DNA of 64,000 nucleotides from Salinicoccus sediminis. GTDB lineage: Bacteria > Bacillota > Bacilli > Staphylococcales > Salinicoccaceae. The notes beneath the pieces were generated by a model. That model ran no database searches, was not told the origin of the DNA, and saw only the letters and a program-made list of their open reading frames with translations. Shown here piece by piece: positions 26,587-35,366 of this stretch. The stretch spans positions 186,001 to 250,000 of the forward strand of contig NZ_LAYZ01000024.1 in assembly GCF_000986795.1 (NCBI RefSeq), in the 5' to 3' direction. Positions within the stretch are counted from its first letter, which is position 1, and each line of letters starts with the position of its first letter. The translations under genes were made by a program, and so were the position numbers.

Positions 26587-28128
26587 CTAATCTTCCTTCT
26601 CCTGGTTCAGATACTCCTCGAGGTCGTTTTTGACATTGCTGACCTGCGGGCCGTATATGACCTGAATGCCGTTGCCTTTTTTGACGACGCCGTTCGGGTT
26701 GGTGGAGCGGATGGCGTCTTCGTCGACTTTATCGACGTCTTTCAATGTGACGCGGAGGCGTGTGGCGCAATTATCGAGTTCTTCGATGTTGCTTTTTCCG
26801 CCGAGTCCGGCTGCGAGCACTTTCGTCTTTTCACTCGCATCGACCGTCTGGACGGCGTCTTTGTCTTCACGTCCCGGTGTCTTGAGCTTCATCTTCGTGA
26901 TCATGAAACGGAATGTGATGTAGTACAGGAAGAACCAGATGATGCCGATCGGTATGACGATCAGGAAGTTGGTCTTGTCGTTGCCCTGCAGCACTCCGAA
27001 CAGGATGTAGTCAATGAAGCCGCCGCTGAATGTCTGGCCTATTGTGATGTTGAAGATGTCGGCCATCATGAAGGCGAGTCCGTCATAGAATGCATGGATG
27101 ACGTACAGGATCGGCGCGACGAACAGGAATGAGAATTCGATCGGTTCCGTGATTCCTGTGAAGAATGATGTGAGCCCGGCAGACAGCATGAGTCCGCCGA
27201 CGACTTTTTTATTCTGCGGCTTCGCTGTGTGATAGATCGCAAGACACGCACCGAGCAGGCCGAACATCATCGTGATGAAACGCCCTGACATGAAGCGTGA
27301 CGTGCCTTCATAGAACTGTTCCACGTTCGGGTCCGCGAGCTGGGCGAAGAAGATGTTCTGCGTGCCCTGCACCATTACACCCGCGACTTCCAGTGAGCCG
27401 CCGAGTCCCGTCTGCCAGAACGGCAGATAGAAGATGTGGTGCAGTCCGAACGGTCCGAGCAGCCGCAGGATCAGTCCAAAGAAGAATGTGCCAATGGCGC
27501 CGGTCCCCGTGACAAGATCGCCTGCACTGAAGATCACGGACTGGATCGGCGGCCAGATGACATACATGAGCATACCGAGGAACATCGCCGAAACTGAAGT
27601 GACAATCGGCACGAAGCGGGAGCCGCCGAAGAATCCGAGGAACTGCGGCAGATTGATCTTATAGTACCTGTTGTGCAGCATGGATGTCATGATGCCGACG
27701 ATGATCCCTCCGAACACCCCGGTCTCGAGTGACTGTATCCCGACAGACATCCCCTGCCCCGCCTGGGCGAGATCGTCCGTTGCGAGATTACCGGTGATGC
27801 CGAGTATCGCATTGATCGTCGCATGCATGACGAAGAATCCGAGCACAGCCGCGAGTCCGGCCGTCCCCTTATCATTTCTGGCAAGTCCGATGGCGACACC
27901 TACAGCGAATATTAAAGGAAGGTTACCAAAGACGATGTTACCTGCAGATGCCATGATGGTGAAAAGACTTTGCAGCCAGACGATATCGAGTATCGGATAG
28001 GCTTCGATCGTGTTGGGGTTTGACAGTGCACCCCCGATACCGAGCAGCAGTCCCGCTGCCGGCAGGATTGCAATCGGCAGCATGAATGACTTGCCGAACG
28101 ACTGCGCTTTTGAAAACAGATTTTTCAT
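26587..28128 (-). CDS. PTS glucose/amino-sugar-family EIICB component
   Basis: A 513-residue sugar permease of the glucose superfamily. The EIIC domain (about 1-400) contains 'LPIAILPAAGLLLGIGGAL', 'GPFGLHHIFYLPFWQ' and 'GITEPIEFSFLFVAP', the family's substrate-loop signature. The EIIB domain (about 435-513) has the phosphorylated Cys in 'ELDNCATRLRVTL'. No EIIA domain is fused, so a separate EIIA-Glc must donate phosphate. Neighbours are NanE and an RpiR regulator, which points to an amino sugar such as N-acetylmannosamine or N-acetylglucosamine rather than glucose. GGAGG precedes the ATG. Confidence 0.9.
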   Translation of the reverse strand: MKNLFSKAQSFGKSFMLPIAILPAAGLLLGIGGALSNPNTIEAYPILDIVWLQSLFTIMASAGNIVFGNLPLIFAVGVAIGLARNDKGTAGLAAVLGFFVMHATINAILGITGNLATDDLAQAGQGMSVGIQSLETGVFGGIIVGIMTSMLHNRYYKINLPQFLGFFGGSRFVPIVTSVSAMFLGMLMYVIWPPIQSVIFSAGDLVTGTGAIGTFFFGLILRLLGPFGLHHIFYLPFWQTGLGGSLEVAGVMVQGTQNIFFAQLADPNVEQFYEGTSRFMSGRFITMMFGLLGACLAIYHTAKPQNKKVVGGLMLSAGLTSFFTGITEPIEFSFLFVAPILYVIHAFYDGLAFMMADIFNITIGQTFSGGFIDYILFGVLQGNDKTNFLIVIPIGIIWFFLYYITFRFMITKMKLKTPGREDKDAVQTVDASEKTKVLAAGLGGKSNIEELDNCATRLRVTLKDVDKVDEDAIRSTNPNGVVKKGNGIQVIYGPQVSNVKNDLEEYLNQEKED

Positions 28129-28155
28129 TGCATTGCCTCCATATGGTTTTTTATG

Positions 28156-28989
28156 CTAATAAAGTTTGCCGGTGATGTTGCCGGTGATATCAAGCCTGAT
28201 CCGCTCCGCCTGCTCACTGTTCCTGATGGATAGACCGGTGCAGATGAGGTCGATGACGAACAGCTGGGCCACTTTGGATACGAGCGAGCCGCTGTCGAGC
28301 GGACTTTCCTTGGCCGATGACAGGAGGACGCACTCCGAGAATTTGGTGAGCGGTGATTTGGTGTAGTTCGTGATGGAGATTATGCGGGCCCCCTTGTCCT
28401 TCGCCGCCTTCACGCTGTCGACCGTGTCACGCGTGCTGCCGGTGATGCTGATGGCCACGACGACGGTGTCTTTGTCCATTGAAGCGGTGCGCATGACCTG
28501 TGAGTGCGGATCCGCCACCACTTCGATGTTCTTGCCGATCCGAAGCAGCCGGTTCTGCATATCGAGCCCCGCGATGGAGGACGATCCGACACCGAAGACG
28601 ACAGTGTCGTCAGCAGAATCGATCATGTCAACCGCCCGCTCCAGCTGCGCTTCATCGATGACAGCCGAAGAATCCTCAAGGGTGCGGAGCATGCTGTTTC
28701 TGACTCTGCTTATGTAGGAATTGCCATTCTCTTCCCCGAGTGCGTCCACTTCCTTCGCCAGCGAAAACTTGAAGCTCTGGAAGCCCTTGTAGCCGATCTT
28801 GCGGAAGAGCCGGAGGACCGTCGCCTCCCCGACGTTGCAGGCTTCCGCAAGTTCCGTCAGGGAGTGGTACAGCACCTGTGCCGGATTTTTATCAATGTAG
28901 TCATAAATCTTCAGTTCCGATTTGGTGAAGTTCCGTTTCGCCTGCTCCAGCCGGATCGAAGCCTTCACTTCATTCTTTTCAAAGTCCAA
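28156..28989 (-). CDS. RpiR/MurR-family transcriptional regulator with SIS domain
   Basis: About 277 residues. N-terminal HTH_6 domain ('KSELKIYDYIDKNPAQVLYH', then 'EACNVGEATVLRLFRKIGYK') and a C-terminal sugar isomerase (SIS) domain ('TVVFGVGSSSIAGLDMQNRL', 'VVVAISITGSTRDTVD') that binds phosphosugars. It sits between nanE and the PTS gene on the same strand, so it probably senses the phosphorylated amino sugar made by this operon. The TTG at LDFEKN has GGAGGG 6 bases upstream; a more upstream TTG lacks one. Confidence 0.9.
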   Translation of the reverse strand: MDFEKNEVKASIRLEQAKRNFTKSELKIYDYIDKNPAQVLYHSLTELAEACNVGEATVLRLFRKIGYKGFQSFKFSLAKEVDALGEENGNSYISRVRNSMLRTLEDSSAVIDEAQLERAVDMIDSADDTVVFGVGSSSIAGLDMQNRLLRIGKNIEVVADPHSQVMRTASMDKDTVVVAISITGSTRDTVDSVKAAKDKGARIISITNYTKSPLTKFSECVLLSSAKESPLDSGSLVSKVAQLFVIDLICTGLSIRNSEQAERIRLDITGNITGKLY

Positions 28990-29010
28990 ACGAATCCCTC
29001 CGTCCAATGC

Positions 29011-29685
29011 CTATTTGTCGATTGCGTCCCTGAATTTCTGCGTGATCAGCTGCGGACGCGTGATTGCACTGCCCACCACGACGGCATGTGAACCGAGTTC
29101 AAGCGCACGCGCCGCCTTTTCAGGCGTGTCCATATTGCCTTCTGCGATGACCGGTACAGATACCGACTGCAGCATACTTTCAAGCGTCTCAAGCGGCACA
29201 TCGCCTTTCGAGTGATCCGTGTAGCCGACAAGCGTCGTCCCGACGAAGTCGACACCCGCCTTTTCCGCCTCGATGCCCTCTTCAACAGTCGAACAGTCCG
29301 CCATGAACAGCTGCTCCGGATATTTCTCTTTGACCTTTTTGAAGAAATCAGCGAACGTGCTGCCGTCCGGGCGGGTCAGCTGCGTCGCATCGAGAGCGAC
29401 GATATCGATGCCCTCCTCAGCCAGTGCGTCGATCTCCTTCATCGTCGGCGTGATGTACACCCCGCTTTTCGGGTAATCCTCCTTGATGATGCCGATGATC
29501 GGCAGGTCGACCTGCTTTTTTATCTCCCGGATATCCGCGACGGAATTCGCCCGGATTCCCTGGGCACCGCCTTCGGCCACAGCGTACGCCATCCTGCCCA
29601 TGATGCAGGAATCATGCAGCGGTTCATCCGCAAGCGCCTGACATGATACGATCAGCTTCCCTCTAAGACTTTCCACAATATCCAT
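29011..29685 (-). CDS. nanE: N-acetylmannosamine-6-phosphate 2-epimerase NanE
   Basis: A 224-residue TIM-barrel enzyme converting ManNAc-6-P to GlcNAc-6-P. Family blocks: '[20 protein letters not shown]', '[13 protein letters not shown]', '[17 protein letters not shown]', '[13 protein letters not shown]' and '[12 protein letters not shown]', containing the catalytic Lys in the IIKxDY block and the conserved acidic residues. First gene of an operon with an RpiR regulator and a PTS permease. A ManNAc-type PTS plus NanE would feed GlcNAc-6-P to NagA/NagB encoded elsewhere. GAGAGGGG precedes the ATG. Confidence 0.95.
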   Translation of the reverse strand: MDIVESLRGKLIVSCQALADEPLHDSCIMGRMAYAVAEGGAQGIRANSVADIREIKKQVDLPIIGIIKEDYPKSGVYITPTMKEIDALAEEGIDIVALDATQLTRPDGSTFADFFKKVKEKYPEQLFMADCSTVEEGIEAEKAGVDFVGTTLVGYTDHSKGDVPLETLESMLQSVSVPVIAEGNMDTPEKAARALELGSHAVVVGSAITRPQLITQKFRDAIDK

Positions 29686-29701
29686 TGATTTGCCCCTCTC
29701 T

Positions 29702-29715
29702 CGTAAACGATTTCA
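29702..29715. promoter_or_regulatory. Candidate cre (CcpA) site upstream of nanE
   Basis: On the minus strand TGAAATCGTTTACG matches the catabolite-response consensus TGWAANCGNTNWCA at all but the last base, about 20 bases before the nanE ATG. Confidence 0.5.
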
Positions 29716-29819
29716 TACAATATATCATTATGACTCCAAATTGTCAATTTAATATTAATAATGATCAGCTCTTTTCATTCGGAATAAAAACCGGTGGCTG
29801 CCAGCAGCATCACAGCACA

Positions 29820-29847
29820 AAAAAAGATGGAGACCGGAGTCTCCATC
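29820..29847 (-). terminator. Intrinsic terminator of the symporter-M24 operon
   Basis: GATGGAGAC / GTCTCCATC stem with an A-run on the left flank (U-run for minus-strand transcripts), just past the M24 gene stop. Confidence 0.88.
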
Positions 29848-29855
29848 AGCAATGC

Positions 29856-30995
29856 CTATTTGATTATCAGATGCTCAAGGTCGCGGGGGTATTCGGTGAT
29901 GATGTCGGTGCCGTCTTCACGCAGCACGACGGTATCCGAATGCCGGAATCCGCCGACGCCCGGCACGTAGATCCCGGGCTCCACGCAGAATACCATGCCG
30001 GGCGCGAGCACGAGCTCGTTGTCGAACCGGAGCGACGGTTCCTCATGCTGGCCGATCCCGATGCCGTGCCCCGTGCGGTGTGAGACGTATTCCTCGAGTC
30101 CCGCCTCGCGGATGACGGCAAGCGCCGCTTCGTTGACTTCCGAGGCTCTCACGCCGGCTTTGATGAAGTCGAGTGCTGCGATATGTGCCCTCAGCATGAC
30201 CTCGAACACTTCACGCTGGCGCTCTGTCGGCTCGCCCACAAAAAATGTGCGCTCGCACTCCGCCCGGTAGCCGGAGAGGCCTACCTGGCGGCTGTGGATG
30301 ATGACGTCACCCTGCTCCAGTTTCCGCGTGTTGGAGAACACGTGCGGCATGTTGGTGCGGCGTGTGCCGGACGGCGACATGACGAAATAGTCCAATGTCG
30401 AATCCGTGTACTTCCTTGAGATCTCATCGAACAGGAACTGGTTGCCGTAGTCATCGATCTCAAGCTCAGAGCGCCCTGCGGCACTCTGTTCAATCGTACG
30501 GCCCAGTGCACCGCTGACCAGCTTCCCGGATTCGCGGATCATGTTGATCTCCTCCTCAGTCTTGATCGCCCGGAGCCGCACAATCTCGCCGCCGATATCT
30601 GCGACAGGGAACCCCTGGTCCTGGATCCTCATCATATAGTCCGCCGGCAGCGCGCCGTATTCGATGCCGACCGTCGCCCCCGGGTCCAGTTTTGACAGCA
30701 CTTCATCAAACAGTTCCCGGTAATCGGTCGCAGCATCGCTTTTGCCCGCCACTTCATGATAGACATACAGATGGTCGACATCCGTCTTCTCTTCCGCATG
30801 GTTCTCTTCCAGGCTCGGGATGATGAGACTCTGCCGCTGCCGTTCCACTATCAGGATGATCGGGCGCGAATACGTGATCGCGCGCAGCCCGCTGTAGTAG
30901 AACTGGTTCTCGAAGTTGAAGACGACGGCGGCGTCAATGCCGCGCGTCTCCATAACTTCCCTGAGATTCTCGATCCTTTGGCGTGTATCCATCAT
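29856..30995 (-). CDS. M24 (aminopeptidase P/creatinase-like) family protein with altered metal ligands
   Basis: A 379-residue pita-bread-fold protein with a creatinase N-terminal domain (about 1-130) and a C-terminal M24 domain. 'GTRRTNMPHVF', 'HRTGHGIGIGQHEEP' and 'GMVFCVEPGIYVPGVGGFRH' are the family blocks. At the positions of the aminopeptidase metal ligands it reads 'HSRQVGLSGYRAECERTF' and 'GFRHSDTVVL' instead of D...D and RxED. This resembles the metal-free creatinase ('GYYTALERT', 'REHD') more than a prolidase. It may hydrolyse a C-N bond in a creatine- or ectoine-like compound. The ATGA overlap with the upstream symporter gene implies the symporter imports its substrate. Confidence 0.85.
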   Translation of the reverse strand: MMDTRQRIENLREVMETRGIDAAVVFNFENQFYYSGLRAITYSRPIILIVERQRQSLIIPSLEENHAEEKTDVDHLYVYHEVAGKSDAATDYRELFDEVLSKLDPGATVGIEYGALPADYMMRIQDQGFPVADIGGEIVRLRAIKTEEEINMIRESGKLVSGALGRTIEQSAAGRSELEIDDYGNQFLFDEISRKYTDSTLDYFVMSPSGTRRTNMPHVFSNTRKLEQGDVIIHSRQVGLSGYRAECERTFFVGEPTERQREVFEVMLRAHIAALDFIKAGVRASEVNEAALAVIREAGLEEYVSHRTGHGIGIGQHEEPSLRFDNELVLAPGMVFCVEPGIYVPGVGGFRHSDTVVLREDGTDIITEYPRDLEHLIIK

Positions 30996-32401
30996 TCAGT
31001 CACCTCTTTCGGCCCCTGGTTTTTATCCTGCGTGAACAGGGTGACGACAATCAGTACGATGATCGCAGCCGGTACGGAGATGATGACCGAGTTGATGCCG
31101 GTCGACTGCACGTAGAAGAATTCCCAGAACAGTGTCGCGACGAGGCCTGTACCCATGGATGCGAGGCCGGCCTGCTTGGTGACCTGCGGGAACAGGAACA
31201 CGGCGAGCAGTGCCGGTGTGATGCCTGCGCCGTACACGGTGTATGCGTACATCTGCACGGAAAGTATCGTTGGGAAGTACATCGTGAGCAGGAATGAGAT
31301 GATGCCGAGCACCGGAATCAGCACCCTTGTATATACGAGTTTCTGATGGTCGGTGATGTCCTTTTTCATATATTTGCCGAAGAAGTCGTAGATGACGCTT
31401 GTCGCCGCGGAGAGCAGATATGAGTTGCCCGTAGTGACGATGAATGCCGTCAGCGCCGCGATCAGTATGCCGCCGATCGCAACCGGCAGGATGCTTGTCA
31501 GTGCAATCAATGCCATGCCCGGCTCAATATCAGGGAATAGCGAGCGCGAGATGAATGCGAGGATGGAAATGATCGGTGTGACGATCACGAGACCGAGTAT
31601 CCATCCGGCAGTGCCTAGCTTCGTCGATTTGTCGTTGCCTGCTGCCGTCATCCTCTGGTAGATGTTCTGGTCGCCGAGCAGCAGGAACAGTGTCGGCAAG
31701 TAGTAGCCCATCAGCTGGATGAACGTCAGCCCGCCTGTGAATGACGTGTGGGTGTCCGGCAGGTTCGACGTTATTTCGCTCCAGCCGCCGCCTACTGACA
31801 GAGCAATCGGCAGTGCGAGTATGAGACCGATGATGACAAGGAATGCACTCGCCGCATCCGTCGGTGCCACAGACATCAGGCCGCCGACGCAGGCCAGGAA
31901 GATGATGATGACCGCGCCGATGATCGTACCCATTTCAGGCGAGACGCCCGTTGAGATGTTGAGGATGAAACCGAGCCCCTGGAACTGGTAGGAAACGATG
32001 CCGACAAATGCCAGAATGATGATCAGTGCCGCCAGCACACTCGCCCATCTCCCGTATTTCACCTCAAGTATTTCCGCTACCGTATATTTACCGTAATGCT
32101 TGATCTTCGAAGAAATCAGGAAGATCGTCCCGATACCGATCAGAGACGGCACCGTCGACATCAGCGCCGGCCATATGCCGAACGAATAGGCCAGCGAGTT
32201 CTGGCCGCCCGTCACCGAGCCGCTGCCGACCCACGTCGCAAGCAGCGTCCCCATCAGGACGATCGGTCCGAGCGATTTCCCCGCGAGGATGAAATCCTCA
32301 CTCGTGCTGATCTTCTTCGAGTAGACCACCCCGAGGGCCAGCATGAATATTCCGTAGCCGATGACAAACCATATCAGTATCGGCTGATTTGCAAATTCCA
32401 T
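30992..32401 (-). CDS. Sodium:solute symporter (SSS family)
   Basis: A 469-residue, 12-13 helix SSS transporter: 'SEDFILAGKSLGPIVLMGTL', 'TWVGSGSVTGGQNSLAYSFG', 'YTVAEILEVKYGRW', 'VGGLMSVAPTDAASAFLVII' and 'LGDQNIYQRMTAAGN'. It belongs to a different SSS subgroup from the protein encoded at 24484-26253, nearer to the proline/pantothenate-like or uncharacterised solute group. Its stop codon overlaps the start of the M24 hydrolase gene, a strong sign that the transporter supplies that enzyme. The ribosome site AGGGGAG is well placed before the ATG. Confidence 0.9.
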   Translation of the reverse strand: MEFANQPILIWFVIGYGIFMLALGVVYSKKISTSEDFILAGKSLGPIVLMGTLLATWVGSGSVTGGQNSLAYSFGIWPALMSTVPSLIGIGTIFLISSKIKHYGKYTVAEILEVKYGRWASVLAALIIILAFVGIVSYQFQGLGFILNISTGVSPEMGTIIGAVIIIFLACVGGLMSVAPTDAASAFLVIIGLILALPIALSVGGGWSEITSNLPDTHTSFTGGLTFIQLMGYYLPTLFLLLGDQNIYQRMTAAGNDKSTKLGTAGWILGLVIVTPIISILAFISRSLFPDIEPGMALIALTSILPVAIGGILIAALTAFIVTTGNSYLLSAATSVIYDFFGKYMKKDITDHQKLVYTRVLIPVLGIISFLLTMYFPTILSVQMYAYTVYGAGITPALLAVFLFPQVTKQAGLASMGTGLVATLFWEFFYVQSTGINSVIISVPAAIIVLIVVTLFTQDKNQGPKEVTE

Positions 32402-32562
32402 ATAATTCTCCCCTTTGTTAAATTAAATGTAATACCTTGCCAACTTAACATACCGGAATTATAATTTCAGCCAGGCTTATGAACAATGGAAACTATTTTT
32501 ACATATTACTATAAAAATCCCGGTTTAATGCCCGGGTAATCCGTTTGCCGGGCGTTAATCCC

Positions 32563-32586
32563 TTCACAATAGCCGATAACCCGCAA
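32563..32586. repeat. Partial copy of the dispersed intergenic repeat
   Basis: CACAATAGCCGATAACCC shares the AGCCGATAA core seen at 4090-4144 and 13583-13636. The adjoining 32531-32556 holds a GCCCGG...CCGGGC stem. The rest of the 237-base gap shows only AT-rich promoter-like sequence for the symporter operon. Confidence 0.35.
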
Positions 32587-32620
32587 AATAAAAATTCCCG
32601 GACACCAATATGCCTGGGAA
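32586..32620 (-). terminator. Intrinsic terminator of the copC-copD operon
   Basis: TTCCC...GGGAA stem (TTCCCGG with CCTGGGAA, one bulge) flanked by AAAATAAAAA on the left, giving a U-rich tail on the minus strand after the copD stop. Confidence 0.7.
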
Positions 32621-32638
32621 CCCTTCATTTTATGCTTC

Positions 32639-33748
32639 TCAAACGACACTCAGCATCAATCCAAGATACCCTGATGCCACGAAACACAGGGCCATCACAA
32701 ACGACAGCCCTGCATGCATCCGCATTCTGGCCGCATACAGCATGAAGCCGAAGAATACCGCTGAGAATAGTATCAGCAGCACTCCAATGACATCAAAACT
32801 GAATGAAACTCCCGTGCCGACGGGAATGCCTGCTCCGTGAACCGCTTCGAACAAAGGCGACACTCCGTCCCGTCCTATGACTGTATCAAGCCGGCTCGGT
32901 ATCGGCTGTTCTCCCATGAAGGCAGTTACCATCAGGATGATCAGCACTACAAAAGTTTCCGTCCTGATCCACGGCCGGATCTCCAGATCCGGATCAAGAC
33001 GCAATTTCGCCCTGTACAGGATGCCGTTGATGATGCCGTAGCCGAGCACTGCCGCGAGCAGCAGCTGCTTGAACAGCAGGGACTGCCCGTAGTCTGTCAG
33101 CCAAGAATCCGCCAGCCGCCGGAAGATGCTGACACCCGCGCCCTGTCCGGCCGTCACCACATCCGAGATGAACACTCCGGACACAGCGAGCACGATGATG
33201 GATATCAGAGCAAGCGGTGTGAACCACGACAACACAGCGGGCCACTTCACTTTCTCACGCGTAAACCAGCCGAGGATCATCAGCAGGCCGCTCCATACCA
33301 TAACCGCAATGAGATGCACGGCATGCACCGTCACACCCCACAGCCCCGCCTGTTCGAAGGCGTGTCCGGCAAAACTCTGGGCAACAGCAAGAATCACTGT
33401 AAGAGCTACCCCGGCACGGGCCATCGCACGGCCCTCCATGATGTCAAAAGCAAAAAGTGCGATGAATACGATGGCGATCAAATACATGACCAGCCAGGCC
33501 CGTCCGGCGTTGAAGCCGAACAGCACCTGGCCGAAGGCACCTGCAAATGACAGATTGCCGGCCATATTCATGATGATAGAAAATACCGGCGCCGCCCCGA
33601 AGACGATGACACCTCCAGCAGCCGCAATCATCAGCCACTTCGGCACACGGAACCTGGGCATGTATCCCCGAGGCATCGCGCCTGCGGTCATCACTCCCGC
33701 CAGCAGGGAGAGACACAGGTATAAGAGCAGCTGGGAGGCAATAACCAT
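32639..33748 (-). CDS. CopD-family copper resistance/import membrane protein
   Basis: A 369-residue membrane protein with 8 or more helices. 'FAGHAFEQAGLWGVTVHAVH' then 'LIAVMVWSGLLMILGWF' is the CopD/YcnJ core with the two His residues thought to bind copper. 'SWLTDYGQSLLFKQLLLAAVL' minus its first residue is the second family block, and 'GEQPIPSRLD' a third. In Bacillus subtilis the CopC and CopD parts are fused in YcnJ, a copper importer; here they are separate genes. The ATG has GGGAGG 7 bases upstream, inside the 12-base gap after copC. Confidence 0.88.
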   Translation of the reverse strand: MVIASQLLLYLCLSLLAGVMTAGAMPRGYMPRFRVPKWLMIAAAGGVIVFGAAPVFSIIMNMAGNLSFAGAFGQVLFGFNAGRAWLVMYLIAIVFIALFAFDIMEGRAMARAGVALTVILAVAQSFAGHAFEQAGLWGVTVHAVHLIAVMVWSGLLMILGWFTREKVKWPAVLSWFTPLALISIIVLAVSGVFISDVVTAGQGAGVSIFRRLADSWLTDYGQSLLFKQLLLAAVLGYGIINGILYRAKLRLDPDLEIRPWIRTETFVVLIILMVTAFMGEQPIPSRLDTVIGRDGVSPLFEAVHGAGIPVGTGVSFSFDVIGVLLILFSAVFFGFMLYAARMRMHAGLSFVMALCFVASGYLGLMLSVV

Positions 33749-33760
33749 CAATAGGCCTCC

Positions 33761-34348
33761 CTATTTACGCCTGCGGGCAAAGACAATGATCATCGCAATT
33801 ACCACAATCGCAAGCCCGACAATCAGCGCAATCACACCGTAGGACATGCCGCCCCCGTCTTCAACTGCCGCATCTTCAACAGCACCTTCCGATTCTTCAG
33901 CCGGCACTTCATCCGTCTGTTCTTCCGGCTGTTCCTCTTCAGTCTGCTCCTCTGGTGTATCCTCAGACTCCCCAGATTCATCCGCTGCACCTTCGGCTAC
34001 AGTAAATTCGTAATCCCCGCTGACCATGTGGCCGTCAGCACCATAGACTTCCCAGACGACAGTATAATCTCCCTGGACGAGCGGTTCAGCGAAAGTGAGT
34101 TCCACCGTCTCCCCTTCCACAGTGATATTTTCATAATCGAAACGTTCACCATCAGCATTTTCCAGATAGACTTCCTCTTCCTGCTGGATTTCGGAGTCAA
34201 AAGTCATCGTCACGGATGACACTTCCTCCTGCACCTCAGATCCTTCCTCAGGGTCAGACGACACCATTGTCGAATGCGCCTGCACCACACCTCCGAACAC
34301 GACACTCATCATGAATACACTCAGAAAAACAATCAGTCTTTTGCCCAT
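33761..34348 (-). CDS. CopC-domain copper-binding protein, membrane anchored
   Basis: A 195-residue protein. The signal peptide ends at 'GGVVQAHSTM', which exposes the N-terminal His used by CopC proteins to bind Cu(II). The CopC beta-barrel spans about residues 25-120 ('STMVSSDPEEGSEVQEEVSS', 'YTVVWEVYGADGHMVSGDY'), including the conserved D-GH copper ligands near its end. A Glu/Pro-rich acidic linker of about 50 residues and a C-terminal helix with RRRK stop-transfer anchor it in the membrane. It precedes copD in the same operon. The start was placed at MGKRLI (GGGAG 9 bases upstream). Confidence 0.9.
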   Translation of the reverse strand: MGKRLIVFLSVFMMSVVFGGVVQAHSTMVSSDPEEGSEVQEEVSSVTMTFDSEIQQEEEVYLENADGERFDYENITVEGETVELTFAEPLVQGDYTVVWEVYGADGHMVSGDYEFTVAEGAADESGESEDTPEEQTEEEQPEEQTDEVPAEESEGAVEDAAVEDGGGMSYGVIALIVGLAIVVIAMIIVFARRRK

Positions 34349-34463
34349 TTGCAAACACTCCCATATTCTTTTATGGGTCAAATTACAGCATATTAAAAGC
34401 GCTTCCAATTAAAAGCCGTATCATTGTCATGCCGCTTTTTATGCATGTGTCAAAAAATGGACA

Positions 34464-34715
34464 TCAAATACTGCTCCAGTCCAGATCACCAATATCCGAA
34501 AATCCACTTCCATCCGCTTCACGTTCCCTTACTTTCTGCATGACACCAGACCGCTCAAGCAGCAAGGTCTCCCCGAGTCCCTGCCAATACTCCTGGCTGA
34601 CCATGACTGCCCCCGCATCACTCTCACCGATATAAACAGGCGCCTCTTCCTCGTTGACATATCTGATCAGGCTGTCAAAATCAGCTTCAGCCTCTTCTCT
34701 GGACAACTTTCTCAT
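34464..34715 (-). CDS. Orphan Phd/YefM-type antitoxin-like protein
   Basis: An 83-residue protein. 'SREEAEADFDSLIRYVNEEE' followed by 'APVYIGESDAGAVMVSQEYW' matches the Phd/YefM antitoxin fold, in which the N-terminal half dimerises and binds DNA. The C-terminal 'RSGVMQKVREREADGSGFSD' would be the toxin-binding tail. No RelE/YoeB or Doc toxin follows or precedes it; the next upstream gene, 13 bases away, is an acetyltransferase. It may be a solitary antitoxin, a remnant, or a regulator of the acetyltransferase. GAGGGG lies 8 bases before the chosen ATG. Confidence 0.75.
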   Translation of the reverse strand: MRKLSREEAEADFDSLIRYVNEEEAPVYIGESDAGAVMVSQEYWQGLGETLLLERSGVMQKVREREADGSGFSDIGDLDWSSI

Positions 34716-34727
34716 AACCCTCACCCC

Positions 34728-35279
34728 TCAGTAACCAATTATCCTTCCCAGCTTCTCCTCAAGCAGCGACCACGCCTCCTCGTAACCATCATCCAGTCGC
34801 ACCGGACGGAACCCGAAATTGAGATACATGTTCACCGCCTGCCAGCTCGTCGTCTGTGATGTCAGGTACGCCGAATCATGGAACTCCGCCAGTATCGCCA
34901 TCGCCTCGCCGAGCAGCGGCTTCGACAGCCCCCTGCCCTGATATTCCGGCATAATCCCCACCCAGTGGATCCGTCCGCGGATATTGCCGTCCCCGTGCAG
35001 GTCACCATACCAGGCAGTCGCCGTACCGACCGCTTCGCCGCAGGGCTCAATGAGGAATAAACACCGGTGACCCATTTCATCGATGTGTTCACCAAATTCG
35101 CGCCTGAACCGCTCAAGCGCAGCCGCTTCACTATCAAATTCATCCACCTGCGTTTCAATGTTCGCCCAGAGCTTTTCATCCCCCGGCTCGAACATTTTGA
35201 AGCTGTATCCATCCGGCAGCCCGTGCCCCGGGATATCTTCCAGGTTTTCTCTTATCATCTGCAGTTTTATGTGTTTCAT
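34728..35279 (-). CDS. GNAT-family N-acetyltransferase
   Basis: A 183-residue acetyltransferase. The acetyl-CoA pyrophosphate loop is 'VGIMPEYQGRGLSKPLLGEA', and 'YLTSQTTSWQAVNMYLNFGF' is the typical C-terminal motif B region. The N-terminal third ('YSFKMFEPGDEKLWANIETQ') resembles stand-alone mycothiol-type GNATs. The substrate is unknown. It is not of the compact TacT toxin type. The ATG at MKHIKL has GGAGG 8 bases upstream. The antitoxin-like gene follows 12 bases after its stop, so they are probably cotranscribed. Confidence 0.88.
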   Translation of the reverse strand: MKHIKLQMIRENLEDIPGHGLPDGYSFKMFEPGDEKLWANIETQVDEFDSEAAALERFRREFGEHIDEMGHRCLFLIEPCGEAVGTATAWYGDLHGDGNIRGRIHWVGIMPEYQGRGLSKPLLGEAMAILAEFHDSAYLTSQTTSWQAVNMYLNFGFRPVRLDDGYEEAWSLLEEKLGRIIGY

Positions 35280-35366
35280 CACAGTCGCCTCCATATATAA
35301 AAAGAATCAGATTGTCTCAATCTGATTCTTGTTTTTAAATCATTGTATACATATGCCATAGAAATT

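Noticed and set aside
34380-34460. cre-like AAAGCGCTTCC element after the copC gene
   Set aside because: Two mismatches to the catabolite-response consensus and no downstream carbon gene; not supported.
34728-35279. GNAT gene as a TacT-type toxin paired with the Phd-like gene
   Set aside because: The protein is longer (183 residues) and lacks the compact TacT pattern; TacT partners are ribbon-helix-helix proteins.
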